Shown: in pieces, positions 47,923-58,267 of the stretch | Layout of the letters: the number at the start of each line of letters is the position of its first letter | How positions within the stretch are numbered: the first letter of the stretch is position 1 | Assembly (NCBI RefSeq): GCF_001619985.1 | Contig: NW_017264203.1 | Span: 186,001 to 250,000, forward strand | Direction: 5' to 3' | DNA: 64,000 bases | Source of the DNA: Xylona heveae TC161 | Lineage: Eukaryota > Ascomycota > Xylonomycetes > Xylonales > Xylonaceae | Program-made: the position numbers and the translations under genes | Notes under the pieces: generated by a model | What the model was told of the DNA's origin: nothing | Seen by the model: the letters and a program-made list of their open reading frames with translations, nothing else | Database searches by the model: none

Positions 47923-48723
47923 CTACGCGGGTAGTCCCCCAGCAAGATAAGATCCTTGGGGATCAGAGGCCAGCATCCCCAAGTACCACAACGCGAGTAT
48001 GACAGTCATTTGTGGCTGGGCTGGATTTCCCTGAGCCTCCCATGGAATTTGTGGAGAGAGCAACAGTCGTCCAGTGTTGTCGGGCTTCTGGATGGCAACA
48101 AGCTCCCGATTTGTCAATAGAAACCCGTACCGAGTATTGTTTTGGCGCATATAGAAGTTGACTTGAGACAGCGCTTGTTTGAACTGTCTTTCGGTAGCTG
48201 GATTTGGACTGTTTTCAAAGTCTCTTGACCATTTGTACGATGGTTTGAAATCACCGGGAGCCCGATTCGGACGAGTCTGTGCCACAAGAAGTGGATCGAA
48301 ATAAGCGGTATCAGGCGTATAACCGTGCTTCAAGCAGGCCAAATTTCCTTCGCCGAAGTCAAGCGCTGTGCGTTGACCAAGTTGATCGGATGCTTGGAAT
48401 TCCTGAAAGCTTCTCTGCATTGCTCTTCTAATATGTCTAATGAGATAAGTATCGAATCGTGATCTGAGCCCAGCTTCCGCATTTATAGGCTGTGGAGGAG
48501 AGTTTGGTATCGTCTCAAGATGGATAGACGTGTTTCTTAGATGATGACCGTATTGTGACATGATTGTCCCAATGTTGAAGCTATTCCAAGTATAAGTTTC
48601 ACCGATATCGCGTGCCCCGTATTTCGAACTCGTTGTATTGTCATGTGTTTGTCCCTGGCTAATTACAGACAGAGTTGGGGGGCCTTGTTGGAGATATGCG
48701 AGTAGGCTGACTTGAGCTGCCAT
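47923..48723 (-). CDS. Uncharacterised fungal protein, possible PD-(D/E)XK-like fold
   Basis: A single exon of 266 residues. The start is taken at MAAQVSLLAYLQQGPP; the frame upstream has no ATG. The order of blocks is: WNSFNIGTIMSQYG, RFDTYLIRHIRRAMQRSFQE, TALDFGEGNLA, then RPNRAPGDFKPSYKWSRDF, then RQFKQALSQVNFYMRQNNTRYGFLLTNRELVAIQK, and a final helix VILALWYLGMLAS. The GDFK followed by a helix whose strand reads RYGFLLTNREL recalls the D-x-K core and following strand of PD-(D/E)XK proteins common in lineage-specific fungal families. I cannot verify the fold, and the upstream acidic residue is unclear. It lies back to back with the small kinase-fold gene at 49505, in A+T-rich DNA, which suggests accessory content. 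Confidence 0.62.
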   Translation of the reverse strand: MAAQVSLLAYLQQGPPTLSVISQGQTHDNTTSSKYGARDIGETYTWNSFNIGTIMSQYGHHLRNTSIHLETIPNSPPQPINAEAGLRSRFDTYLIRHIRRAMQRSFQEFQASDQLGQRTALDFGEGNLACLKHGYTPDTAYFDPLLVAQTRPNRAPGDFKPSYKWSRDFENSPNPATERQFKQALSQVNFYMRQNNTRYGFLLTNRELVAIQKPDNTGRLLLSPQIPWEAQGNPAQPQMTVILALWYLGMLASDPQGSYLAGGLPA

Positions 48724-49504
48724 GGCTGTGTTTGAAGAGTAAAGGATAAAGATGTCGGATGGGAGATTTGGTTGATTAAATAGTAAACTCAAGCAAGCAC
48801 ATCTAATATTCACTTGCAGATATATTCACAAAACAAGATGTAGGTCTATATTCATATGAAGGCGAAACCATTCAAAATATTGCATTCTTCACGATTGGCT
48901 GATTCTTCCAGCGCCTATTCAATCGTCCCAAGAGGAGAGCGCACATAGTGACACACATTATGACACAAATACTGATTCATATCAATTGCATGGAGGAAGC
49001 TGAAACAATTATTAGCCGTCAATGTGAGGCTAGATTCTATCGAGGAGTCAGCAGAGATCCACTTCTCATACGGCGAAGATAAAAAAAAGATACTTTGCAT
49101 AAGAAGAAAGCGGGAATATTTCGAACAACCCTGGCGTCTCTTAATTTAGCCTGAATTGTAAACTTGATATCTGCAAATCACGGCTTTTAAAGCCCCCGGA
49201 AGAAGCGCGGTGGTGGTGTTAGCCGCTCTTATGGAGCATTCGTGCGGAGTGTTGGGTTCGCTTATTTTACTCCCGTTTGCTCGGCCGTAGGGACATGCCG
49301 AGATGGGCGCTTACCCGAAACTGCAAGAATAAAGTAGCTGCGTTTTACTACGTACCTAGATACAGCATTCGATCGAGTTTGTGCAGTATTTCAGCGCTTT
49401 CGGGATTCATTTATTGCCACATAAATAACATCAGACTCATCTACAGGAGGCTCGAATATCTGTCTCATCATCTCTGCTGCTTGATTTTTCAACGTTCTTT
49501 TCAA
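48724..49504. promoter_or_regulatory. Divergent intergenic of the nuclease-like / kinase-like pair
   Basis: 781 bp of A+T-rich DNA between two divergent starts. No gene supported. An open frame continues upstream of the kinase-like start to 49277, but its residues (Cys/Ile/Tyr-rich) do not look like protein. Confidence 0.4.
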
Positions 49505-50278
49505 ATGGTGTGCCTTTCAGAAAACCTCATCTCCAAGATCTCTCTCTCGGACGTAATCTTCATCGAAACGCTGAAAGAGAGTAAGCACTCATGTGTTTTT
49601 CACGTGTCTGTACACGGGGCGCCATGCGTAATGAAAGTGGTATGAAAATGGCTCTCATCGCCTGTCAAATGAATTACTAATTGCATTAAGTATCATCGAG
49701 AATTGTGGGGGCCAATTAACGTCTTTAAATCTGAGAGCAACGCATATCGACGACTAAAAGAAAAGGGCCTATGCGAACGAGGAATTGTACCAGACTTTTA
49801 TGGAATGATTGAAGACATCGATCCGGCCCTCTGGCAACCACATCTGAATATGTTTCGAAAAGACGAAGCTCGACCAAGTGCTCTATTCATTGAATATATC
49901 CCTGATCTGAGAAAGATTGACTTAGACAACTACACAACAGAACGAATTTTGAAATTAGGCACCATTCTTCGAGAAATTCACAAGGCGGGTGTGCTTCATG
50001 ATGACCCATATCCTCGAAATATGATGGTTCAAGAGAGCTCGGATAGGGTTTGTTGGATTGACTTTGATCGTGCGGATACTTTTGACTTTCCTCTGAATGA
50101 AAGACAACAGCATTGGGTAGCTGAGGAATTGGAAATGATGGATTATTTTGTGAAAGGACTGGTGAGCAGGTTTTTCGATCTATCAGCTCGCAGTAACTAA
50201 TGGAATTTTTTTTAGGAGGAAGACTATAAAGAGGGCAAAATATCGCGAACATGGGAATATTATTACACTTATTATTAA
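49505..50278 (+). CDS. Small kinase-fold protein (fungal aminoglycoside-phosphotransferase/RIO-like)
   Basis: Exons 49505-49639, 49691-50161 and 50216-50278 give 222 residues, short for a protein kinase. The start is MVCLSENLISKISLSD. The N-lobe is reduced: the ATP-site Lys is in CVMKVYHRELWG (~44), and a helix Glu is available in ESNAYRRLKEKG. The hinge is SALFIEYIPDL. The catalytic loop reads LHDDPYPRNMMV (~146), where the Asp and Asn are kept but the usual HGD is HDD. The metal-binding Asp is in CWIDFDRAD (~167). All key residues remain, so activity is possible, with a small molecule or a protein as substrate. It belongs to a fungal group often present in many copies. The final 21-residue exon ends in a Tyr-rich tail. 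Confidence 0.8.
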
Positions 50279-52284
50279 CGACGAGGATGCACTGGGGCGA
50301 CAAAGTCTACTTTAGATCTAATACTGCTTTCTGGTTCTGATTAATCTGGCTGGAACTTGAAAATTACAATATCTAAGGTATGCTAAGAAATTTAATGGTT
50401 TCAGCATCGCTAGGCAATCAATGTGTTTCCGATGGCCATGTTTGTCACATGAATTGCCCTGTGCTTTCTACTCTCCGACGCTTGGAAGCGACGATAAGTT
50501 AGCCAAAGGGATGGCAGCCGACGGAACATTGTCAGCTGCTTCTAGGGTATGGAGCAGGGATTGAGAGATGCACGAACGTGTTTCGACGGGTAAGCGACGT
50601 CAAGATGCGCTATTATAATCATGATCCACAACCGGCGAGGCTGGTTAGTAGTCGTCCTGTCCAGAGAGAAGCAGCAATCAGGCACCGCCAACACAGCAGC
50701 AATCTTGTTTATGGGCAGTGACTACCTTATGTGTTCGACGTTGGCAGGGATTGTTGTCCATGATTATTATGTCGTCAATCCTTACTTTAATTCTGTCATT
50801 TTTAATATGTCTACTCAAGCAAACTACTCCCTCCTTTCATTTTCCATTTTTGCTAGAATATTCATGCAAATTTCTCTGCTTGAGAGCATGAGCGTTGACC
50901 AGAAAACGGTTTCATGGTAACACCTTATTGACAGTTGGGATTGAAGAGTACATGTACAGATATCCTCGCTGTGCGACCGTGGATGATGTACGCATGGGTA
51001 TGCGGTACAGAAGAGGTGGTGTGTGGGATTGCCCCGGAGCCGTCATGTCTTTTTCATGTTCCTTTTTGAGGGTCATGCACGCTGTGTCTTGCCTTGCAGA
51101 TGAGGTACAAGAGTGGTAGGGTTTACCTCTGTACACAATTGACCTACGTTATCCTTACAAAAGTGTGTTGGTGACATGAAGACAAGAAAGCAGGAAGCTA
51201 GACAAGGATTCATAGCTGCAGAGTTGGTACAGTAGTGGCCGATGAGCTAGACAGTACTTGCCTCTTTCGTTAAGCATTTGACTAATGAAGCAACTTAGCT
51301 GATACCTAAAGCTACCAATGAGCGAGCCCTTCTATCAAAGTACCTTTTAAGTCTAGCAAGCATTCTTATCCTTATAGAGCAAGGGGCCACCCTCGTCTTC
51401 GGTCCCTTTTCGTCTCCAAAGCGATACTTTTGTCTCGAACCAGGGTTTTCTTCTTCCTAGTCTCGACCTATCTTTCGTTTAGTTGCGTCTTGGGCCAAAT
51501 GACCTAACTGACCAGACAGAGTTCTGGCTACGAGGGGATCATCATGCTGGTTGACGGGGTAATTCTACTCTACTTCTTGCACAAGGCAGCCGGATGGACG
51601 AGAGACAAATCCAAATGGAGATGAAACAAGGTACCTGATGAATGAATGGACCATTCCGTCACTCTTCGTTTGTTCTTCCGTTTTTCCTTGGTTTTGGATC
51701 ATTTGCCTTTCCTGGCTGGCCAAAGTCCTTCTCTTCCCACCCCTGCCGCTCTTTTCCCCCACCGCCTTCCTTAGCACCGACACTCTAATCTTTCTTTGAC
51801 CCGCTCCCGCACGCACCCTCTCTCTCTTTCTGCTGGCGCCCGCACTTGCTCACGCTCTGCATCTCCACTCACTAAATCTCCTACAGTACTCGCTCTCGCC
51901 GTTTCCCCTACGATTCTTACACGACCTTATTTCTTTTCTCTCTCGCCCTCTCTAACACACTCTCATTCCCTCTCTGTTTGCACCTCTTCCTCGACGCATA
52001 ATCCGCTTTTGGACTTCAAAAAGTTGCGCGACCTTTCCATGACTGGTTTGCTATCTTTATCGTGTCATCATTTTCCTCATGAACGAACGAAAGGACGTGA
52101 CGTAGATAATCAGCTACGACTGCAATTTTCAACCTGGGCATTCTAGCTACACCGTTAGTCCGTGCTCCAGAACGAGCGGCAGCAGCGGAAGCCCTTTTCT
52201 TCTTCGCCGGTGCGACACGAGCTTTCCGCTCATTTCTCATCTTCTCTCTCTCTTCCTCCTGAGCACGCGCTCCTCGCTATCGCC
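50279..52284. other. Long upstream region of rxt3
   Basis: 2.0 kb with no supported gene. From about 51790 the plus strand becomes C/T-rich (CTCTCTCTTTCTG, TCTCTCGCCC), typical of a fungal promoter and 5' leader just upstream of a start. Earlier parts show no coding signal beyond short chance frames. Confidence 0.5.
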
Positions 52285-55200
52285 ATGGACCTACGTGCGC
52301 CGCCTTATCCTTACCCGCGACCGGCCCAATCTCGACCCTTTTATGAGCCTCAACCACAAGCGCCGACATTACAGTCTGCTTCTCTGCCTCCTCCGCCGCC
52401 ACCACCGCCGTTCTCATCCGTCTCTCCGCCGGCCGGCGCTCGTGCGCCACCTGCTCTCGATCCATATCGTCCGCGAGAAATCGAAGAACAGCTGAGGGTC
52501 GCAACACCGCCTTTTCCACGCAAAGACGGGCCTTATGCTCCCCCGGGCCAACCACAACCTCCGCCTCCCATCATGTCGCAGATTCCTCGACGGCCGACAC
52601 CTGGTGCTCCTCCATTTCATTCGCGACAGAGCAGTTACGGTTCGTCATCAATGGCCCCATACTCAAATGGAGAAACTATGACAAGTCCTCGTACTGAGCG
52701 ACCGCCTCATTTTGGTCGAAGTTATGGTCCGGGTACGTCTACATTATTTTCTTTATCTCTCGCCACAACTATTCAGTTTTGGAAACTTTTGCGTTGCGCT
52801 GTCTGTCTTTTTTTTTTTTTTTTTTTTTTGTGGCTAGAGAAAGGGCAGCCTCATTTTGGTTGGTGGATATAATGCATTCTGGATCGCAAATGCCGTCTGT
52901 TATTTTTTCGCACTCTGCCAGCATCGCTGAAAACATGGTTCAGCGTTGTTTGAAGTAAGAGCAAAAAGAATAGGGACGAAGGCCAAATTTGCAATTCTGA
53001 ACCATATCACCACTTGATGTTTGCACCTTCCTCTAGATTTTGAACTCGCCAGTTTCAATTTTTGGACCAATGGCGATTTTGTTCTCCCCAGTTCGAATCT
53101 GTTCAAACGACTATTTCTTCGTTGCGCTTCCCTGCCCTATCTGGTCGGGTTGAGCGCGTCGGGCGCTAATTCGCTCGCTTGCGGCATCCTGACCCGAACC
53201 AACTCCGCGAAGCGATCAAGGGATGATGCAGCATCCGCTGACACGCTTCGTTTCTTCTCTCCTGAACCTGCAGCTTCGCCCTCATCCGCCACAAGCAATG
53301 CTTTTCCCCACCATCCACTCTCTTCCCTTCCCCTCCTGCTTTCTTTGTTTCCCTATTCCATAAAATCACAACACATGTCTCATCCGTCTGATCCCCCGCG
53401 ACGGCACTCAGTGGGCACAAGCCCTCCGAGGTTCTTTGCCGGTAAGCTCTGTTTCTCGCGTGGGGACGCGCAAAAGAATTCCATTCTTTGTTCTGCTTCA
53501 TAGCTTCGACTTTAACGACTGCTTCATGCTTACTCACTACTGCGCTTCTACTGCGCTTTCTCATATTTCTTCGATTTTTGCAGCTTAACTAACAGTCAAT
53601 GACTACTGCTAGGCCCCGCGCATACCCCGCCTCCACCGCCTCCGCCGTTCAGTGGCGGCCGATACATGCCCCCGCCGACTTCACCTCAGCAACAGCAACC
53701 GAATAACCCGCCTTTCAATTTTCCGGCACCCATGTCGCGCGGCCCACCCCCTCCGCCTCCCTCGTTCACCTCTGGTCGTGACCTGCCGGCGCCCATGTCG
53801 ACGCCATCCATCCACCGACCTGGAAGTAGCATGTCCATTTCGGCAATGCTAGGTGACGCCCCTGCGCCTGCAAGAGAACCAGCATCACAGCTATCCCATC
53901 ACTCGCCGCCGTTTTCGACTAAATCTGCCCCATCGCCAGATATTGGCTCGATGCCGTCGCGGTCCTCGCGACATTCAGATCCAGCCAGCGCCGAAGGTTT
54001 ATTGCGACGACCTCGAAGCCCGGAGAAGTTTGGCAGTGCGGGCTCCGAGTTCTCGAGGCCAGCTCGTTCCAGCTCGATCGGCTACTCGCCTGCTCCATTT
54101 GCTGGCGAACGAATATCTCCAAATCAAGACCAACGTCGCTATCCGAGTTTCTCTCAGCCTCCCACCTACGGTGGAAGTCTCAAAACTTCGCCTCACATGC
54201 CCGAGCAATCGATGTCGGGAAATGGCCGACCTACAGAGATGCATGGGCCCACTTCAGTGATAAGCCCGCTCGCGACGCCCATGGCGGGGCCACGCGAGGG
54301 CGTGGTGGAAGTTTCACGGGCAAGTGACCCGTCGCCGAGACCAATGGGCCCTGAGTATTTCCGTGGCCCGCCTGCTATGTTTCCGGGAGAACGGGAAAGG
54401 GCCGTGGAAGAAGCTCGGGCCATTGAGCAAAGAGCAGCAGAGGATCGAGCAGCCTTTGAGGCTCGACAAGAGGCAGAGCGAGGCGCAATGTGGGGGATGA
54501 GAATGCCGCCGCGCCATTCGTTTGACGAGCAACAAATGACTGGACCCTCAACTCTAAACCGCCCTCCTGGTCCTGGTTTTCAAGCTTATCCGCCCACGAC
54601 GCGCTCTCCGTTTGTTGCGCCATCCCCGCCGCTCCGAAATCAAGGTTTGCAGCCGCCTGGAAGTTCGCAACCACCGCATATGGCCGCGCCCCGTACAGAG
54701 TCGTCTGGCGCATTCGAGCCCGAAAGTATTGATCGGGGACGCCCCATGCCGCAATCTCTTACTGCGTTTGGTGGCATCTTTTCACCTCGGCCTCGCATTG
54801 TGGAACAGCAAGCACAGCCACAGGGGCCGCCACCGCCGCCCAAGCCTGTTGAGGAACCGCCACCACCGACGGCTTCGTCGAGAAACTATCTTGGTGTGAA
54901 CTCAGACGTAAAGAAGACCGGAAGGGTGTCCCCTGCCCCACAAGCAGTACAAGGAGCCCAGGGCCAAGTGAATGGACCCGGAGAGCCAGGAATCAAGAGC
55001 GAATTTGGTCGCATGTTCTCTGGAATTGGCAGTGGTGTGGGTAGCGTCATGACTGCTGGACCTGGTAGCAGCGGCTCGCAGACACCGTTTGGGCAGAGTC
55101 CCTCGAAAAAGGATGATGCTGCTGCTGTAACTGAGGGGACGCCGATCCCAGGTGTTAATGAGCCCGAGCCGCCGCGTCCCGCTAGAAACGGATCACGGGC

Positions 55201-56494
55201 AGGCGGGAAGCGTAGTCGAAAGGCGAAAGAGGAAGCGGCAGCAGCAGCAGCAGCTAATGCAACTGCCGCTACCACGAGCACTGCTTCCGCTGCGGCGGAG
55301 CAGGAAAGCATCGATGGCAGAGCTACTCCTGGCGCAACTACCGCTCGAGGCACAAAGCGACCGAGACCTCACACGCACCACCATCACCACCACCATAATC
55401 ACCCGCATCATCATCACCATCATCATCACCGACATGAAGATGGCTCAATTTCGCCAATATCTGCGCCTGGTGCCAGCCAAACTTTTGCTGCTACTAACGG
55501 AGCCAAGCGCTCTGGATCTCCTTTGCCATCGGCTACAGCTGACGCTGCTCCGCTAGCGCAGCAGCAGCAGCACCACCACCATCATGCTCCTCCTCCTTCT
55601 CACCATCACCACCATCATCACCATGCAGCGCCTAAATCCTCTACTGCAGGGCAAACAACGACAGCCCCAGCAGCAGCAGCCACTTCTACCTCGCCTACAC
55701 GCAAGCCGAAACTCACTGTTCTCAACCAAGCTGTTATCAACAGCATCTCCAACCTACCTCGACACCATCTTGGATCTACACTCTATGCTCCACGAGTGAC
55801 TGTACCGTCAATATTAGCGTCCTCCGAGGAAGCGAAATTTGGCTACGCATCGACAGGTCGACCTTTGCCGCGATTCGAAGGAAAGAGCAACTGCACGTTT
55901 ACCGTTCGAGTTCCGCGGTACTATCTGAGTCGAGAACACCGGGAAGTTGTCTGTCGCCGACGAGCGGTCTGGGGTACGGGAGTGTATACGGACGACTCGG
56001 ACCCTTTGGCCGCAGCGATCCATTCTGGTTGGGTACGCGGCGACTGGGGCGACGATGTCGACGTGTCGATGCTTGACTCGGGCGCAGAAGTGTCTGAATC
56101 AAAATCCGGTACTAGCTCATCTACCGTCGCAACAACAAATGGCGCGTTCTGGACTAAACCGCCGTCATCTGGCCCAGCGGCCCCACCGGAAGGTTGCGAT
56201 CTCCACATCACTCTCCTCATCCTTCCCGCACTGGAAAAGTACGCTTCGTGCGTTGGGAACGGTGTTCGCTCGCGCAGTTGGGACGACAGCCATGACGGAG
56301 CCAGTTTCAAGATTGAGGGAGTGACGTGGGTGGATGAAGGCGTCGAGCGTGGCGAGGAGCGAACGGGCGAAGCACGGCGCAAGCGACTGCGCGCGTTGAT
56401 GAATGTCGGCCTGGCTGCCGCTGCGACGGGCACAAGGATGCGCCTGAAGGGGAAAAGTCCAGAAACTGGACGTATCGGCGCCGTTGCTGCTTAG
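52285..56494 (+). CDS. rxt3: Rxt3-type subunit of the Rpd3L histone deacetylase complex
   Basis: Rxt3 belongs to the large Rpd3 histone deacetylase complex and acts in gene repression in the nucleus. Exons 52285-52732 and 53613-56494 join in frame (1109 residues) across an 880-nt intron. An optional internal exon at 53274-53441 would add 56. The N-terminal ~840 residues are Pro/Ser-rich and disordered with one charged helix (GERERAVEEARAIEQRAAED), an Ala-rich run and two His tracts. The conserved Rxt3 domain covers about 849-1085: SISNLPRHHLGSTLYAPRV, FTVRVPRYYLSREHREVVC, the hallmark VYTDDSDPLAAAIHSGWVRGDW, then DLHITLLILPALEKYAS and FKIEGVTWVDEG. It converges with the BLOC-1 subunit gene. 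Confidence 0.92.
53274..53441 (+). other. Candidate alternative exon of rxt3
   Basis: Flanked by a CTGCAG acceptor and a GTAAGC donor, this 168-nt segment is open and fits the phase of both flanking exons. It also has its own ATG at 53375 (MSHPSDPPRRHSVGTSPPRFFAG), whose residues match the Pro/Ser/Arg style of the protein, while the part before the ATG looks pyrimidine-rich and leader-like. It may be a cassette exon, or the first exon of a second transcript. Confidence 0.45.
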
Positions 56495-57311
56495 GATATT
56501 TGATCCACCAGTCTATGCTATTTTCACTTCTTCTCATTTCTTACCTACCCTGTTTTCTCATCTGCCATTTCACCCTATCTGACCTAACACTTGTTTTTCA
56601 CACTCTAACGCCCCTCATCGATGACTGTTGAATATTTTACGTCCCTCGGTGTCATGTCTCATAACTAACTACCTAGCCATGTGTTTGTTTTTCATGTTAA
56701 TCATACCTGGACAATCTTGATGTCTGCAATGTATGTCTATCTGTATGTTTATGTATGTGTTGCTTGATTTATTTAATCAGCAAGGCGGTTGATTTAGCTG
56801 GGGTTGTTCTTTTGTAGGCGTGTGCGGCCGTTGTCCTTTCACCTCTTCACCTCTGATCAAAATTTGCATCTAGTCGGATATAGTCGAATGACAAAAGAAT
56901 ATTTTATACTCGTGCCACTTATACTCATTTCACTTGTCCCATTTTACACATATCATGTTCACGTTCACGTGCATATTTGTCTGCTGATTATCTTATTTAT
57001 TTGTATTATTTATTCGTCTTGTTTATTCATCTTGTTTATCTGTCTTATTTATCCGTTTAACTTATACCATCTTGTTCATCCATGATATTCATTCATCTTA
57101 TTCGAAGCACATATACCCCTTGTCCGCCTCCGCCCCTGCATAGTCTTACTCATGACACCGTTTAAAGAGTTCGTGCTTTTATTTACTAGGTATCTTCAAT
57201 ACCGTTTCACGTTTCGTAATCCACCGCACCCCGCGCAACGTCTTCTTAGGGCCTAATGTTCGTCTCAGTTTTCGACATTGGTAGTCCCATTCATTCGGTC
57301 TCGTCCTCTGT

Positions 57312-57357
57312 CTTGCATCGTTGGCCTTGAAGACCGGATCTCTACTTTAGCATTCGC

Positions 57358-57407
<50 letters not shown>

Positions 57408-57720
57408 CCCTTTTTTATTTTATTTTTTTTACTTCCTGACGTTCTTCTCAAGTTCCAATTTCGGTCCTCAAGCCCGGCGCCTCCGCCCATGCTTCCACCT
57501 CTACTTCAGCCTCAGACTTCCACCGTTAGCCTTTAAGGCCGGACTTCTAACGTTGGCCCTACCCTCATCCTTAGGCCCGGCGCTTCAGCCTTGCATCCTC
57601 GGCCTTCATGACCGGATCTCGGCCCTAGACCTCCGCGTCAACCTCCGCCTCAGCCTCACCTTCCAGCCCCCGCCCTTAGCCTTTAAGACCGGACTTCTAA
57701 CCTTGGCCCGGCGCCTCCGC
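57312..57720. repeat. Degenerate GGCCTT-AAGACCGGA repeat block
   Basis: Two copies of a ~34-bp unit (57526-57559 and 57676-57709, spaced 150 bp) share TTTAAG-CCGGACTTCTAAC with few differences. Two further ~30-bp units (57312-57341 and 57591-57620) share TTGCATC-CCGGATCTC. CCCGGCGCCTCCGCC-type strings recur between them. All share a CCGGA core. Confidence 0.75.
57363..57405. repeat. TC dinucleotide microsatellite, about 21 units
   Basis: A perfect TC run inside the repeat-bearing 3' region, followed by T-rich DNA. Confidence 0.95.
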
Positions 57721-57727
57721 CTCAGCC

Positions 57728-58267
57728 TCAGCCTTCGGCTTCGGCGTCGGCATCAACCAACCTCAACGCCTCCTCCACAACCGCCAAATCCCGCTCCATC
57801 ATCTCCGCCCAATTCTGCACATCGCCAATCTCCTTGAGCGCGTTCCTGCTATTCGTCGCCAATTTCTCGTACGCACTCGCACTGTTGCCTAGGCTTGCAG
57901 CGTCGCGCGCGAGCTGCGTTTCTTGGGTCTCGAGGATTGAGGAGTTGGAGTGGATCATGCTCGCGCGTTGGTGCAGGGCCGCGGAATGGGAGGATGAGAG
58001 GGAGTGCAGGGTGGCGTCGAGAGCGGCGCGGGCGGCGCGGGCGGAGGTTTCGGGGGCCAGAGGGGTAGAGCTTTGGGGGTTGAGGTTGCTGGTGGTGGTG
58101 TTGGACGTGGAGGAGAAGGGAGAAGAGGAGATGGTGGAGACGGCGGTGGTAGAGGAGGAGTAAGGTGGGTCTGTAGAGGAAGAAGGGAATAATGTAGCTG
58201 AAGAGGAAGAAGAGGAGGAAGAAGCAGCAGGAGGATGAGAAGGAGGTTCGGCGGTAGAGGAAGTCAT
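57728..58267 (-). CDS. BLOC-1 subunit 1 (BLOS1/GCN5L1-like)
   Basis: A single exon of 179 residues. BLOC1S1 works in endosome/lysosome trafficking as part of BLOC-1 and BORC. The start is MTSSTAEPPSHPPA; the frame upstream is T-rich leader. Residues 1-75 are Ser/Thr-rich and disordered. Then comes a helical domain: ALDATLHSLSSSHSAALHQRA, a linker, ASAYEKLATNSRNALKEIG, and the diagnostic IGDVQNWAEMMERDLAVVEEALRLV, which lines up with IGDVENWA in animal BLOC1S1. The length of the helical part (~100 residues) fits the family. The C-terminus is a short acidic DADAEAEG. Confidence 0.85.
   Translation of the reverse strand: MTSSTAEPPSHPPAASSSSSSSSATLFPSSSTDPPYSSSTTAVSTISSSPFSSTSNTTTSNLNPQSSTPLAPETSARAARAALDATLHSLSSSHSAALHQRASMIHSNSSILETQETQLARDAASLGNSASAYEKLATNSRNALKEIGDVQNWAEMMERDLAVVEEALRLVDADAEAEG

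Larger units (their letters stand above)
56495..57727. other. Convergent 3' region, rxt3 / BLOC-1 subunit 1
   Basis: No gene seen. It holds the rxt3 3' untranslated region (T-rich, with TTTATT/TTATTT runs around 56990-57060), the TC microsatellite, and a C-rich block of degenerate repeats next to the BLOC-1 subunit stop codon. Confidence 0.5.

Noticed and set aside
53021-53503. A 160-codon frame as a separate gene
   Set aside because: Its first part has no protein-like character and its second part joins rxt3 through a splice donor. It is better explained as intron plus an optional rxt3 exon.
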